Shown: positions 21,002 to 32,450 of the stretch, one piece after another | Numbering within the stretch: the stretch's first letter is position 1 | How the letters are laid out: the number at the start of each line of letters is the position of its first letter | Program-made: the position numbers and the translations under genes | NCBI GenBank assembly: GCA_011947345.1 | Contig: JAAVTG010000551.1 | Coordinates: 124,001-188,000 of the forward strand | From: Phytophthora quininea | Lineage: Eukaryota; Oomycota; Peronosporomycetes; Peronosporales; Peronosporaceae | DNA: 64,000 nt | Direction of reading: 5' to 3' | Notes under the pieces: model-generated | Seen by the model: only the letters and a program-made list of their open reading frames with translations | Told to the model about the DNA's origin: nothing | Databases searched by the model: none

Positions 21002-22106
21002 TTACAGTGCGCTGCGGCACAGCGGACAACTTGCCAGCTTGTCGTGGCCCGTGCACCAGCCCGACCACTTGGAGATGCACGAAGGGTGGAAGCGGTGACC
21101 ACAACGAATGGAGATCGCCATCACTCTCGACGACCCAAAGGCGGACCAGCAAATCTGCACGTACCCTCATTTGACACAGATTGAGCCGTGAAAAGTGGCG
21201 AGGGCGACGGCACTGCGCTTCTGCGCTTGGCAACGATCAAGAGACTGTTCCAAATGATCACGCGGTTTTCGTAAGCGTTAAAACGATGGTACTTATGACC
21301 CACTGCATCCATCCACGGCAAGCAGCTCGAGAAACCATCTACCGAACGCACGCCCTCGAACTTCCACACGCAGTCGTAGAATCCACAGATTGAACGCGTT
21401 AAAACCCACGGGATAGATCACAATCCGCTTAAATGCAGGACAATCGGAATTCTTGCAGCGTCCTTCTACGTTGATCCCTTTGGTAGCACTCAGCCACTCC
21501 GGCGCTGCAGGAGAAACGTCAAGCCCCGCAAGATTGAGCCGTCCGAAATGTCGGCAAAAGTGCGGCTACGTGTATATCCCCCAAGTAGTAGCAGCGCCAA
21601 GTGCACCGTGTTGTCTTTTTGGATTCCGTAGGATGGCAACGTGTAGTCGTCTTTAAGCTGCCTGCCCGCATACATTAAACGCTGCTGCTCTCTCGGAACG
21701 TGCTCTTTGTCTTCGATCTCAGTTTTGACGTGGTAAACGGTGTTGCTTAACAAGCAGGGAACGGTGATCACTTGACCACTCAAGGTTACGACAAAGACTG
21801 ACGTCGTAAGAGCACGACGAGCTTTCGCCTTCCGCACTACCGCGATAAATCGCGGGCTGTTGGTCTCGAGCTCAGGAATGAGAGGCTCGAGAAGTCTACC
21901 AGTGTCCATTTTCGCCCATAAAGACGAATAGACGTCACTTCGCACGAAGGCTTAATAGCTCGGACCTTGCCGTTGAGAACTGCCACGAGGTGGCGGATGC
22001 GTCTCTCCTCGGAATTTTGTAGTAGTAGCTCCACCTTGGACACTTCGAGTATGCGCTCGATACTTCTGGCCTCCGTCGACAGAACAGGTAGCACGGCTGC
22101 CGACAT
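21002..22106 (-). pseudogene. Ubiquitin-RING fusion relic 1
   Basis: Read right to left: MSAAVLPVLSTEARS, a helical lead (RIRHLVAVLNGKV), RLLEPLIPELETNSPRFIAVV, then a ubiquitin fold (VFVVTLSGQVITVP, KTEIEDKEHVPREQQRLMYA and YGIQKDNTVHLAL) ending LLLLGG rather than LRLRGG. After a frame change come EGRCKNSDCPAF and a VWKFEGVRS block, and after another, a RING-H2-like end: ICWSAFG, IRCGHRFHPSCISKW and SCPLCRSAL, stop at 21002. The first RING Cys is replaced (VQIC). At least two frame breaks make this a decayed copy unless the assembly is wrong. Confidence 0.7.
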
Positions 22107-22347
22107 TGTAGCACCAACGGAGCAAATTCAATAATGAGAAGAAAACTTTGAGGGCAATGAAAAACTTGCGTCCGTTAGTTGGGACGGGGAACAGAAAAGC
22201 ATCCAAACACAAGATTGTTGGTGATGTTATCAGCAGATACGTAAACCCTTTTGGCTACTTCCTACGAAAAGCAACACCTGCGAGTACGTTTCCTTCTGTT
22301 TGACTTCCTCGGTTTCCTCCTCACGTCACAATATCACGAAGTCAAAA

Positions 22348-23060
22348 CTACATTGCGCTACGACACAATGGACAGCTTGTCAGCATATTATCATGTGCCG
22401 TGCACCAACTAGAATACTTCTCGACACACTCACGGTGGAAACAGTGGCCGCAACGAATGGAACTCGTCGTCGATTTCTTTTGTGACGGCCCGGGCTTTGA
22501 CCAGCAAATGCAGCACTTGTCCTCGGAGTCCAAAGCGTCGAGAGAAGCGTCTTCAGTTCACTTCTGGGTCGGCGACAATCAATAGACAGTCCCACTAGAC
22601 AGCGCGGCTGTCGTAAGCCTTAATGCAGTGATACTTCTCGCCAGCAGCAGCCGTCCAAGATGAAGTCATCGAGTAACCACCACCGGAGCGCACACCTTCA
22701 AACTTCCACACGTAATTGTAGAAGCCACAAGTCAGCGGATTGATTTTCCCTGGGCACATGGGGCACTTGACCGTGTCATCAAGGAAGAGATTGAATGACT
22801 GGAACTGCTTGGATGGATAACAATTTCCCGGAACGCAGGACAACTTGGAGTCTCGCACCGTCCTCCAGCATTGAGCCCTTCGCAACTAATCTGGAGAGGT
22901 GAAATCAAAACCCACTGCTTCTTGTTGAGAGCCTCAATGAGATCGCCAACTCGACCCTCGTGCCAGTTCTTACGGAGACGATCTGCTGCCGACACTTCGA
23001 GTACACCTTTGACTCCCAACTGGTTCGCCTCCGTTCAGTAGACAGATAGACTGTCGCCAT
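22348..23060 (-). pseudogene. Ubiquitin-less RING relic 2
   Basis: It begins MATVYLSTE at 23060, continues one frame away as GVKGVLEVSAADRLRKNW and VGDLIEALNKK, then goes straight to GGRCETPSCPAF, DDTVKCPMCPGKINPLTCGF and VWKFEGVRSGGG. After a break it ends with the best-preserved RING of the array: DKCCICWSKPG, IRCGHCFHRECVEKY and TSCPLCRSAM. The ubiquitin segment present in its two neighbours is absent, so it was deleted. RING-H2 Cys/His ligands are complete, but the frames are not joined. Confidence 0.65.
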
Positions 23061-23140
23061 TGCGCCGCACTTACGATTCTTCTCCAACTTGGCAAACTCG
23101 AGAATGAGCACAGCGAAAGAATTGCTTAGGCGACAAGGGA

Positions 23141-24000
23141 CTACACTGCACTGCGGCACAGCGAACAGCTCGTCAGCTTGTTCTGGACGTTGCACTAACT
23201 GAACGACTTGGAGACAAAATCGCGGTGGAAGCAGTGGACGCAGAGAGTGGAGGCGACTGGCTGACTCGGCGACGCACCGAGGTTGGTCCAGCAGACGCAG
23301 CACTTGTCTTCTTCCGAGACGGAACGGGTGAACGACTCAAAGTCGTTGGGATGGATGATCAGCTGGCCATAAGCTGGGCAATCCACCGTCTTACATCGTC
23401 CTTCGATGTTGAGTCCTTTGCGGAGGATCCGCCACTTTAGAGCACTCGGTGCAAGCTCTTGTACCGCCAAAATCGAGTCGTCTGAGACGTCAGCAAACAC
23501 TTGCCGAGTCTTATTGCCGCCACGCAGTCGCAATACCAAATGCAACGTGCTTCTGTTCCGAATATTGTAGAACGAAAGCTGCCGAGTATCCCGTAGCTCT
23601 TCGCCCGCATAGAGCATTCGTTGCAGGTATACTGGGGCGATCCCTCGATCTTCGACTCAAGTCTTGACGTCTCGAACGGTGTCGCTTCTCAAGCGCGGGA
23701 ACGAGACACGCTTCCCCGAGGCTTCGACAAAGATGGTTATAACAGTGTTTAGTCTTCGTGGTGGAGATGGCACGCGCATCTCGGCAATAAAGCGAGGGGT
23801 TCTGTAATCCAACACTGGAAGCAGAGGGTCGAGACGGCGGCTGCAGTCCACGCGCGCCATACATAAGAATCGACACCACCACCACCCGCGGGCACATTTT
23901 CCGGTTGATGATGTCGACGAGGCCATCAACTTGACAATCCACTCGGGGTTTGCCAATGCAGATCGGTCTCCCACACGTTGACCACACCACCGACACTTCC
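23141..24000 (-). pseudogene. Ubiquitin-RING fusion relic 3
   Basis: VDGLVDIINRKM and RLDPLLPVLDYRTPRFIAEM lead into a ubiquitin fold split by a frame change: VITIFVEASGKRVSF with DTVRDVKT, then [20 protein letters not shown] and [12 protein letters not shown]. The exact LRLRGG end is followed directly by [30 protein letters not shown] and a RING start [11 protein letters not shown]. The RING Cys after CFHRD is Phe, and a TAG stop follows at SKSFS; the last Cys pair (SCSLCRSAV) lies beyond it, ending at 23141. This is a degraded member of the same tandem family. Confidence 0.7.
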
Positions 24001-24382
24001 TGTCTCCATTTACAGCACAGGAAGAATGACACCGATTGCTTATCTCAATTTGGAGAAGAGGGAATTGACAAGAAAATCTCTTGGGCGACAAGACGAAGTT
24101 GGCTGTCGATCGTCAAGATGGCAAGTCACCCTCAAGAGCAGCGTCAAGGAGTGAATCGGTCGGCTACTGCTGCTACCCGAAGCACAACTTCTCCAGCACC
24201 TCACCCCTCCCAGCCGTCGACTCCTGCAGAGCAGAAGGAAGACACCCACACGACTATGCGCGGAGTCCACAAGTCCCTGAAAAACACAATGTACTTCTTG
24301 TGAGCGAAACCCTAACGGTATCATCCAACAAAGATGAAGGGATTTTGCTTGTTGTCTTGAATTGCTTGTTGATTTTTTCCCT

Positions 24383-25984
24383 CTAAACCCAGGCACTTTG
24401 ATTCGTCTTGTTTCCTTGACGAAATTGGTCAATAAAAGCAGCGAGTCCAGAGAACGTTTCGTACGGACCTGCAGTCACGTGGTCTTCGATGGCAGCAGTG
24501 ATCACTCGAACTTCTGTTTCATAGCAACACACAGTGTTAGTTACAGTGCTCTGATGTGCTTCATTATCAACACCTTCCGTACTTGGAAATTGATTCGCGA
24601 TCATATCAATCCCGCGAGAAGAACTTAAAATGGCAACGATTGCGATTTCTTTCTCGTGAACCCCAAGCGATCTAAGAGCCTACAGGAAAGAAAGAAAAAT
24701 CATAAGAACCAGCCGATTTTGCACACAAGATTGAATTCCTGACTTCGATAGCTCTGACTTCACGTCCATAATCACCGCAAATACAGGAGAATATCAAGAC
24801 TTTGAAGCGTTTGATGTCCGAGGGAATATCAACCTTGGAAATGTGCCATCGTGTCGGTTTTCCATCGCTCTCCGGTAACTCTCCAGCTTGTATCGAGCCT
24901 ACACAGCAAAAAAACTAAATGCAAAGCCGTACAAACCAACGTCTAACTGCATACACACACCTTGGCGTGAACGGCCCTCGAGCTGACGAAATATCGTTGC
25001 GAAAGGCAGAGTTTCATCGCCGAACGTAATGCCACAGAACTCATACTTCCTCTCGAGACCAGTATAGCTTTCACCAGTTCCACCAATTCGCTCCACAGCT
25101 TCTGTACCGACAACCGCAAACGCTTCTTCCAGAAGCACTCTACAACAGCAAGTAAAGTCAATATTCAATAGTAACCAATCCAATCTTGTAGACGTACGTG
25201 ATAAGACGAGTTGCTGCTCGGTGGAACTCCATTGCGGTAGATTTGACATCTCGCAATGTGGTCAGCCGAACCAGCACAGCATCGCTGCGGATTTCCGTCA
25301 CATTCTTGTGTTTAATAGTTTGATCTTCGTCTTCGTCGTCATCCTCGCTCTCACTGCCGCTAAAATGCACGAACTGAATGGATAAGCAACAAGCGAACCT
25401 TTCCAAACGACACGTACGATTCGTCGTCCACAGTTTGCGCTAGAATGTCCTCGCGGTTCTTGTAGATGGCACTGATTGCAGCTCGAGTGATCTTGTACTC
25501 CCTCGCAAGAGCTGCTTGTTTTTCGCCATCGTTTATCCGCTGGATAATCGTACATCGCTGCGAGTGCCGCAAGTAGTGAGCCCGTTTTCGAGGCTTCTTC
25601 TTCGGTTTGCAAGCTGTAGCAGGTAAGTTGGGTGGACCCGATCGACTCAACGCCACACTCAGCGGGGGCAGCTCGGATCGAGGGGGATGATTCTTTCTCT
25701 CCATCACCTGCAAAATGCAAACGCGTTAACACTTTCCAGTCCTGATTTGATGTGCCGTTGGTCTCCGTTGATATCCCACAAAGAGAAAATGATGTATATT
25801 CATCGCTTTCGACTCGGACTTGGCCACTCAAGGTTTCTGATCCGACCGACACACTCGACTCATCTATGCTAGGCGTCTTGATTGGTTGGTCCTGCTCAGA
25901 TAGGAGGCATACGTTGTTTGGATGAATGAATTTGATGTCCACGAAAGAATTCGACAGACACCTTCGATCCGATTCAAACGACAT
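24383..25984 (-). CDS. HTH/UPRT-like fusion, arm 2 copy, one-base insertion
   Basis: Same gene as at 11193-12793, with equivalent exon boundaries and ending SAWV. The run at 25682-25686 has five G (C on the coding strand) where arm 1 has four, so the frame that starts at MSFESDRRCLS leaves the HTH frame before the basic cluster. The frame from 25713 still contains the whole HTH (GEKQAALAREYKITRAAIS). The UPRT-like exons read as in arm 1, including the degenerate PRPP loop. Either the N-terminus is out of frame (inactivated) or the extra base is an error. Confidence 0.65.
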
Positions 25985-26123
25985 GCCGTAGTCAGATGGA
26001 ATTCAGACTTGCCATGAACGACAGTCTGTGAGCCGTAGCGTTCAATGCAGTTGTTTACTCTACGGTATCAAACATCCTAGCAAACAAATGAATGGAACTG
26101 AATTGATTAACTGTTTAGTGGAT

Positions 26124-26943
26124 TTAGCGATCCATCCGTGAGAGTTGCGTTCGTGTCGGTTCCGGGATATTGTTTTCTAGCGCATCAAAACCAAGTTTCT
26201 GCAGCACGCAGACCACAGTAGCGCGGTTGCAATGAAGTTCATGTGCGTGTTGGTAGAGTAATCGGTAGTGCATCTTGAACGAGTTCAGCAGATTGAGAAT
26301 ATTTGGTACTTCAGCTATTGTTTCCTGGAAGTGAATGTCGTTCCTGAGCCGCCATGTTGCATGAAACACAATCGCTGTGTAGATCCTCCATAGAAGTATC
26401 AGTTCTTTGTGCTCACTTCTCCAGTTCCTACGGAGGTCTTGCAATCTTGGGAAGAGTAGCAACCTCCAGCTTAGGTCGACGCAAAAGAACCTCGACCATT
26501 GGCTCCATAGTCCGCTCCACTTTGGTTCTAATGACGGGCACGTGAAAAACAGTGTTCTACCGTTTCGATCTCCTGGCATTCCGGACGAAAGCAGTTTTTG
26601 GATTTAGTTCTCTGAGGAAGTATAGTCGTGAACCGACTGCGAGGTCTCCGAAGCACATTCGTACCATCACATCATGAATTACCGGCAGTAGATATTCACG
26701 TAGAGAAATCACACTGGACAAGGCTTCATGAATCCTTTGTCGAGGACACCCCAGGTCTTCCATCGGATGGTGTATCAACTCCAGGACTTGCTGAAGAATC
26801 ACTTTCCAATCGTGCGATCGTAGGTTTGGGAAAAATCGCGCAGTTGGCCCTGTTGGACATCCTGGCAAACAAAATTGTACATTCCGTGAATCATTTTTAC
26901 CATTGTTCATGAGTACCGGTATTACCAAAGATGTGGTGGCCAT
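26124..26943 (-). mobile_element. LINE 3' remnant inside arm 2
   Basis: Mirror copy of 10152-10975. Here the tail reads without the Trp-to-stop change (FHATWRLRNDIHFQ), and a 16-nt segment near the 3' end present in arm 1 is missing. The frame break at the zinc finger is shared. Confidence 0.6.
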
Positions 26944-26999
26944 GTCCTACTGAGCCCGAACTCCATCTCGTACTCACCTCTAAGTCGTTCTGTGGGGTT

Positions 27000-28183
27000 T
27001 TAATGCCCCGTATTATTCGCCAGCATGTCGTTGAGTAACAGATTCTCGAGTGCTTGGTTCATATCCGGTCGGCTTTGCTTGTACGCCGCGAAGACCATTT
27101 CCGTGAGCAGCCCCATTTGGTGATACTGTCCTCGATCCAACCCCACAGCAAGGTTGGAGCTCGATTTGGTATAGCTTCTCACCAAACAACCGGAAGAGCC
27201 GTCCGGTAGCGTTGTTGACGACGCTGTCGAGCTACCTGTGAACGTCAGCAGATATGGAGTCGAGTTGCCGTCGTTCCGATGGTAGAAGCTTATCTTGGTG
27301 CACCACACATACACGGTTCGATCTTGCTGCTGGAACCGCTTCATCGCCGAAAACATTTCCGCGGTCGTCAGCCCATTCATTTTTTCTGAGAGAATAATGG
27401 CAAGATGACTTGGGAAATGACCGTGTCTTCGGTATGTTTGAGTATCATTGGGTGCGTGCCGATGAGCTTGAGTTTGCCTTGGGAAAGTGACTTCCACACG
27501 ACCTCGTCCACAGCTTTGTAGTGAAAGGGCATGAACCGCTTCTCTGTGAGCTCGAGGTGGATGCCTTCTGTCGGTGAGTACCTCAAAGCCGCGTCGTCTC
27601 CAATGTCCGCCATCGGATCATCACTTAAGCCTCTCTCCAAGAGGACAATATCCACAACGGGGAAGCGAGCATCCACATCCAGCAGCATTTCTTCCAGCTG
27701 TTGACTCGAGTGGTGCGTTTGGACGCCGTACAACTCGTCGTGTTCTTGGCATCGACCGCAGATTTGGCTCTTGTGGATCAGCCGCTCGAAGCTCTTGACC
27801 AACTGCAGTTGGCACTTGATCAGTTCTCGTAGCTTGACGTTCTCCACTTCCGCCTTGGCCTTTTCGCCTCGTTGCCTCTTGGCGATACATTCCCACGTGG
27901 GAATTTTTGCAATCAACTTTACCTCTGTCGCAGGCATCGGTGTGACTTGTCGGTGTTGCTTTCTCAGCGTCAAAGCTTCGAGTGTCGACTCGAGGTTTTC
28001 TGCAGCAAGTCGCAAGTTCGCCAGCTCTTCTCGCTGCTTCTGGCCGTACGTTTTTGTGAATTTCCTTTTCTTAATCGCGGATGAAGCTGCAGCTGGAGGG
28101 TTGTCTGCTGGCCTCGTGTCCTCCACGAAGTCTGTCGAGTCCATCCACACATCGAGGTCCTGCAAGAAGTCCGTCGGCTCCAT
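27000..28183 (-). CDS. M96 mating-specific-type protein, arm 2 copy
   Basis: Nearly identical to the arm 1 copy: over the first 268 residues I see only two replacements (Ile to Thr in DSxDFVED and Gln to Glu in STLxALT). It has the same frame change at a six-A run (27380-27385) before NGLTTAEMFSAMKRF. Near-complete protein conservation, alongside changes in neighbouring DNA, suggests either recent duplication or constraint on both parts of the frame. Confidence 0.65.
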
Positions 28184-29555
28184 GGTAGAAGCTTGGTTGG
28201 TTTTCTCAACGATGACACGGTGTCCAGTGTTGCAGGAATTGTTCAGAATGATGAAAGTTCGTCCGTCAGAAATGAGTCGATTACGCTCGAAGGCGAGCTT
28301 GGTTTGGATCGTAATACGTTTTCGCCTCCAGACACATCACCAGCAGTTATCGCCTTCTCACAGTTGTGGTGGATCTCGTGAATATGCTTTCATGGCCCTG
28401 CCACACGGCTCGTCGAGACTGTCCACGGGGTCAGGCAGATCACTTTGGCCTGCCTGACCAAGCTCGGTCGTCAAGTATTCGCGTTGCCAACCAAAAAGCG
28501 ACACCAGAGAGCGGGGAATTCTTCCTGATACCGCGCTCAGATGTTCCACGTGATTCCCGCACTACCGTGTTGTCGAAGAAAGCGCTAAGACCAGACTGGC
28601 CTGGTCTGCTTCCACCAGGGAGAAGTTCTTTGAGAGGCTAAGAGTACTCCGAGGGAAAATCCGCCCCCGATGAATCAACCGTCTTGGCCCCTGGCCCAGT
28701 GATTCCTACTCCTTCTCAAAGCCATCAAATGCAGCAGTACAGCGAATGCATGCACCAACCCTGCATCATCTACAGCTTTGGGACATCTGCAGTCGACTCG
28801 CCGATTTTCTTAGTTTGGCCGTCTGGAATCTGCAAGTGGTGCCGTCTCGTGTTGATGGAGTTGTAAGTCCTTTACATGGCATGTGTGTGGAGAAGAAGAA
28901 GGTGCTGATCATTCGTCAGATGAAGACGAACGACGCGTTTGAACTCCATGCTGTATTTCGACGGGAACGGGTCGTGTCAGCGAGCGAGGAACGCCTTACC
29001 GAGTGCACGAACTGGGGGACTGCTGCTTGGCTCCGCAACAAACACTGATCGACGAGCAGTCAGTGCCAGTCGGCGTTAGTTGGCTGGACTCGTAGGGCTC
29101 AAGCGCAGAATTCGCTGGCGCTGTCATTGTCGGAGAAAAGAGATTCTACGCGTCGACTTGCCGATTTGGTAACTTGGTAAGGAAGATCTACAAGCAAGTG
29201 AACCCGATCCGACGCCATTTTATCGACGACGTCAACGACCGAGAGCATTATCGAAGTCATGCTCACTGGCGAGTCACAGCGGACTCGAAAATGTGCAGGA
29301 AGTGCTATTGGGGAATGGCGCGACTTATTCCGCTGAGCTGAACTGGCGATCAGGTAGGACGGTATTGCTGTAACGTCTTAGCAAACTCTTCTTGATACTC
29401 GAGGACTCAATTACAGCTGGACGAAGCCAATGGCCAAAGTGACTCGAATGCCACACCCAAGCTGCACTGCCCACTAGCCTCATCAATGAATTCAACTTTG
29501 TCGCCGTTGAACGGCTACAAACTGCACTCATACCAGCCACGCAAGCACTTCATAG
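28184..29555. other. Divergent intergenic region, arm 2
   Basis: Mirror of 7498-8896, between the M96-type and START-FYVE genes. It has more small indels than the coding parts, including loss of a few bases near 28430 and rearranged sequence near 29040-29100, as expected for non-coding DNA. Confidence 0.4.
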
Positions 29556-30805
29556 ATGAGCTCACCAGTAGGAATTATCGTCGGTCTTCAAGGAACTCGA
29601 ACACGTCACAGCTTAAAACTCCCAGCAGCAGTGATGCCAGCAGCATTGGACGCAAGAATTCGCCATGGTCGCATCCCCGTCGTCGTAGCAGTGGTCGAGA
29701 ACTCCAGCTCCGAGACGTCTGTGACGATCTCCGATGCAAAACGCAATAACGGAAAAGCAAACGCGTACCTTTCAGACCAAGAACTATTGAGAAGAGCTCG
29801 CTATATCCACGCCAACACCGACTTTGCAGCATTGTCAGCGGGACTCGATCAAGCAGGTCCATGGAAACGCGTACAAACTGTGGACCACTTTGAAATCTAC
29901 CAACGCCAACAAAACGGTATCGCCGGAGTCGATTTGGATCATAACGTCCGTACGGAGGTTTTGTGTGTTGGTCAAGTCGATGCCAGCATCGAGGAAGTGG
30001 CTCGGATCCTTTGGCCAGCAACAGAAACTGAACAAAACGCCGCCATGACGGGGCTTTACGGCAAAAACTTCATCTTCGGGTCCATTGAGCGAACTGTGGA
30101 GACTACTGCATGCAGAAAGTTGGACAACAACGTGAGCCCGAGAAAGTCAGCTCAGCAACTTGCCGTGAAGACAAGCAGCTTTGCCCGCACCAAAGTTTTC
30201 GGACGGAATGAGCAGTGGTGCTACCTCGATTTCTTCCAGCGCAAGCACGAGCGTGACGGCTTCACCATATCGCAACGAGCGCTACGACCAAACGAGTTCA
30301 CTCCAGGTCGAAGTGCTGGAGATCATACTCGCGTTCACCAGCTACATGGATTAGCTGCTTCTTATTTGGTGGACCAACTGCCGAACCGCAGAGGACTCCG
30401 AATCATTTTCCACTCGTGGTTTGACGCCAGTCAGCCGTCGATTGACGTCAAATACGCGACGACGTCAAGGCTCAAGCTCGTCGACTGCTGGTACTCGCTT
30501 TTGGGGTGACTCAAGTTTCAAACTTCGTACGGCATCGTCGGTTTAGTATTCCGATATCGATCCGGCCCGTGATTGTGGTCGACAATGCTCGATGTCCGTG
30601 CTGTACTTGCAGTTTATCCGTCGTCAAGCGTACGCTGGCTCCAGGTCTGTCGAACTGGGAAAAGTCGAGGAAGAATCGCTGTTACTTGTGCGGGTATCTT
30701 GTCTGTGGCTACTGCTGGAAGACTGAACAAGTCGAAAGCGACATCGGTCGAATGGTTTCCATCGTAATCTGCAGGCGGTGCAAGCGTCAATCCTTGCTCG
30801 GTTAA
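29556..30805 (+). pseudogene. START-FYVE gene, arm 2 copy, one frameshift
   Basis: Same 416-residue protein as at 6247-7497. A single T present in arm 1 is missing near 30454 (after IDVK), so the START frame ends at 30509 and the FYVE part continues one frame away to 30805 with RCYLCGYLVCGYCW and VICRRC intact. As read, the protein would lose the zinc finger. The stop after the last Cys pair is at the same place as in arm 1, so loss of the GAF part predates the duplication. Confidence 0.75.
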
Positions 30806-30846
30806 TACAACAATAGCAGCAGTGTTTCAGCCTTGGCTTGGCTTCG

Positions 30847-32174
30847 TTACGGGAGGTCGTGCACGACTCGCCCTTTGACGAAGACTTTGGCAAAGTTGCG
30901 GCTATCGGCATTGTGAATGACCTTCTGGAAGACATCCACGGACGCGTCGCGATCGGAGACTACCAGGTTGTTGCCTCGAGTCACATCTGCAAGAATTGCG
31001 TCGAAACTTTTCCCCACTGCAAAGCTCCCGATCTCATTCTCAAGCCGCAGAGCCTTCGCGCCGCCCATAGTCGCGAGCCAGAAGGCGTCTTTGAAATCGA
31101 ACGGCTCAGTCTGCGAACCTGAAGTGTCCTCACGAATCTCCAGCGCTTTTATCGTCAGCACGCACGTCTGGATCGCCCTCAACATGCTCGGAGAATACCC
31201 ACCTGCGATATCCGTTCCCAAGCCGATGTCAACCTTCTTGTTTAGCACTTTTCGCACGTCTAGCAGTCCGTTGGCGAAGAAGAAATTGGACAGTGGACAA
31301 TGCGCAATCGCAGTCCCTGTGTGACGCAGGACCTCCAGCTCGCTGTCTTCCAAGTGCACTGCATGTGCCATGCAGCTTTTCTCCGTCAACAATTTGGCCT
31401 CATTAAACAGCTTGGTATCTCTTTTTCCAGGATGCAAAACCTCTACGAATGCTTCTTCATCCTTGGACTCGGCAATGTGCGACTGCACATGGACATCGTA
31501 CCTCTCCACGAGCTTCCCTAGTCCAACTAAAAGCTCTGTCGAGCACGTCGGGATGAATCTCGGCGTCACCACAGGCTTCACCAACTCATTTCCTTTCTCC
31601 AACACGTATTTCACAAACTCCTCCGCTTCTTCTAGACATTTGGCCGTGCTTTCCGACACGTAGTTATCAGGAGCATTCCTATCCATGGATACAAGCCCCA
31701 CGAGGCCCCTCTGGCCTCTGCTCTCCACGATATCTGCTAGAATCTTAGTAGACTCCACATGAATCGTAGCAAAGTATTGCGCCGTGGTGATCCCCTCGGC
31801 CAGCATGCAGTTGAGCAGTTTGGTGTACCAGTGGCGAGCCACCGCCTCGCTCTCGAAGCTCTGCTCGATTGGGAACGTGTACTTGTCCAGCCACCGCATC
31901 AGAGGTTCGTCCGTAGCCGTCCCCATGAACTGGAACTGTGGCGCGTGTACATGTGTGTCTACAAAGCCAGGAAGCAGCAGTTGGTCGCTGGAGAGCTGGA
32001 GGAAGTCGCTTGGGTCGCATTGCGCAGCCAATTGACGTCCTCGGGCTGCGTCTGCGCGTGGAAGACGTCGATACGACCGCTGGCAACGTCCACAGACAGG
32101 AAGGCGTCCTCGAAGAGCTCGATCTCGCCCCGCACAGGGGCGTGAACCACGCGGCCGCGTACGAACTTGACCAT
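30847..32174 (-). pseudogene. Guanine deaminase, arm 2 copy, different frameshift
   Basis: The frame holding all metal-site motifs (DTHVHAPQ, SHIAE, MAHAVHL, GTDIAGG) is open from about residue 48 to the stop at 30847, and the A5 run that is damaged in arm 1 is intact. The break here is near the N-terminus: one base is missing at about 32034 (one G where arm 1 has two), so MVKFVRGR starts out of frame with the rest. An alternative in-frame ATG at 32193 would add a nonsense N-terminus. If the break is real, a shortened or altered protein might still be made, but the first beta strands would be wrong. Confidence 0.85.
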
Positions 32175-32294
32175 CGCGGGCGGAATATATCAATGTCTAG
32201 CGTCACCGGATAGTTATCTCACATTCACGCCACCAATTCGAATCAAACGATTTTGTTCCAGCTATGAAAACGATGCTTTGAAAAACAAAGAATA

Positions 32295-32450
32295 TAGACT
32301 ACGAACCGCATCATTTTCCACTCGTTGACGACAGCCAGACGTTGGTAGTTAAATACTGCAGCAATATCAAGGCCCAAACTCGTCGCTTGATGGTACACTC
32401 GGTCTTGAGGCGACTGAAGTTTCAAGTTTTAGTGAAATCGATTGTGCTGC
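32295..32450 (+). pseudogene. START-family fragment spanning the duplication edge
   Basis: The plus strand reads ASFSTR near 32315, then VVKYCSNIKAQTRRLMVHSV, which aligns with the paralogue stretch IIFHSWFDASQP ... IDVKHCDDVKAQTRRLLVLAF. Nucleotides also match (catcattttccactcgt; cgtcgcttgatggtacactcg). It is a small leftover of another START-FYVE gene. Its first part belongs to the duplicated arm; its second part is unique to this side. Confidence 0.6.

Larger units (their letters stand above)
24345..32358. repeat. Inverted duplication, arm 2
   Basis: Mirror image of 4694-12830. Compared with arm 1 it lacks 79 nt upstream of the HTH/UPRT gene and carries its own one-base changes. At its right edge the START-family relic continues unbroken past 32358, whereas in arm 1 the same relic is cut at 4694. 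That suggests arm 2 is closer to the original arrangement on this side. Confidence 0.95.
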
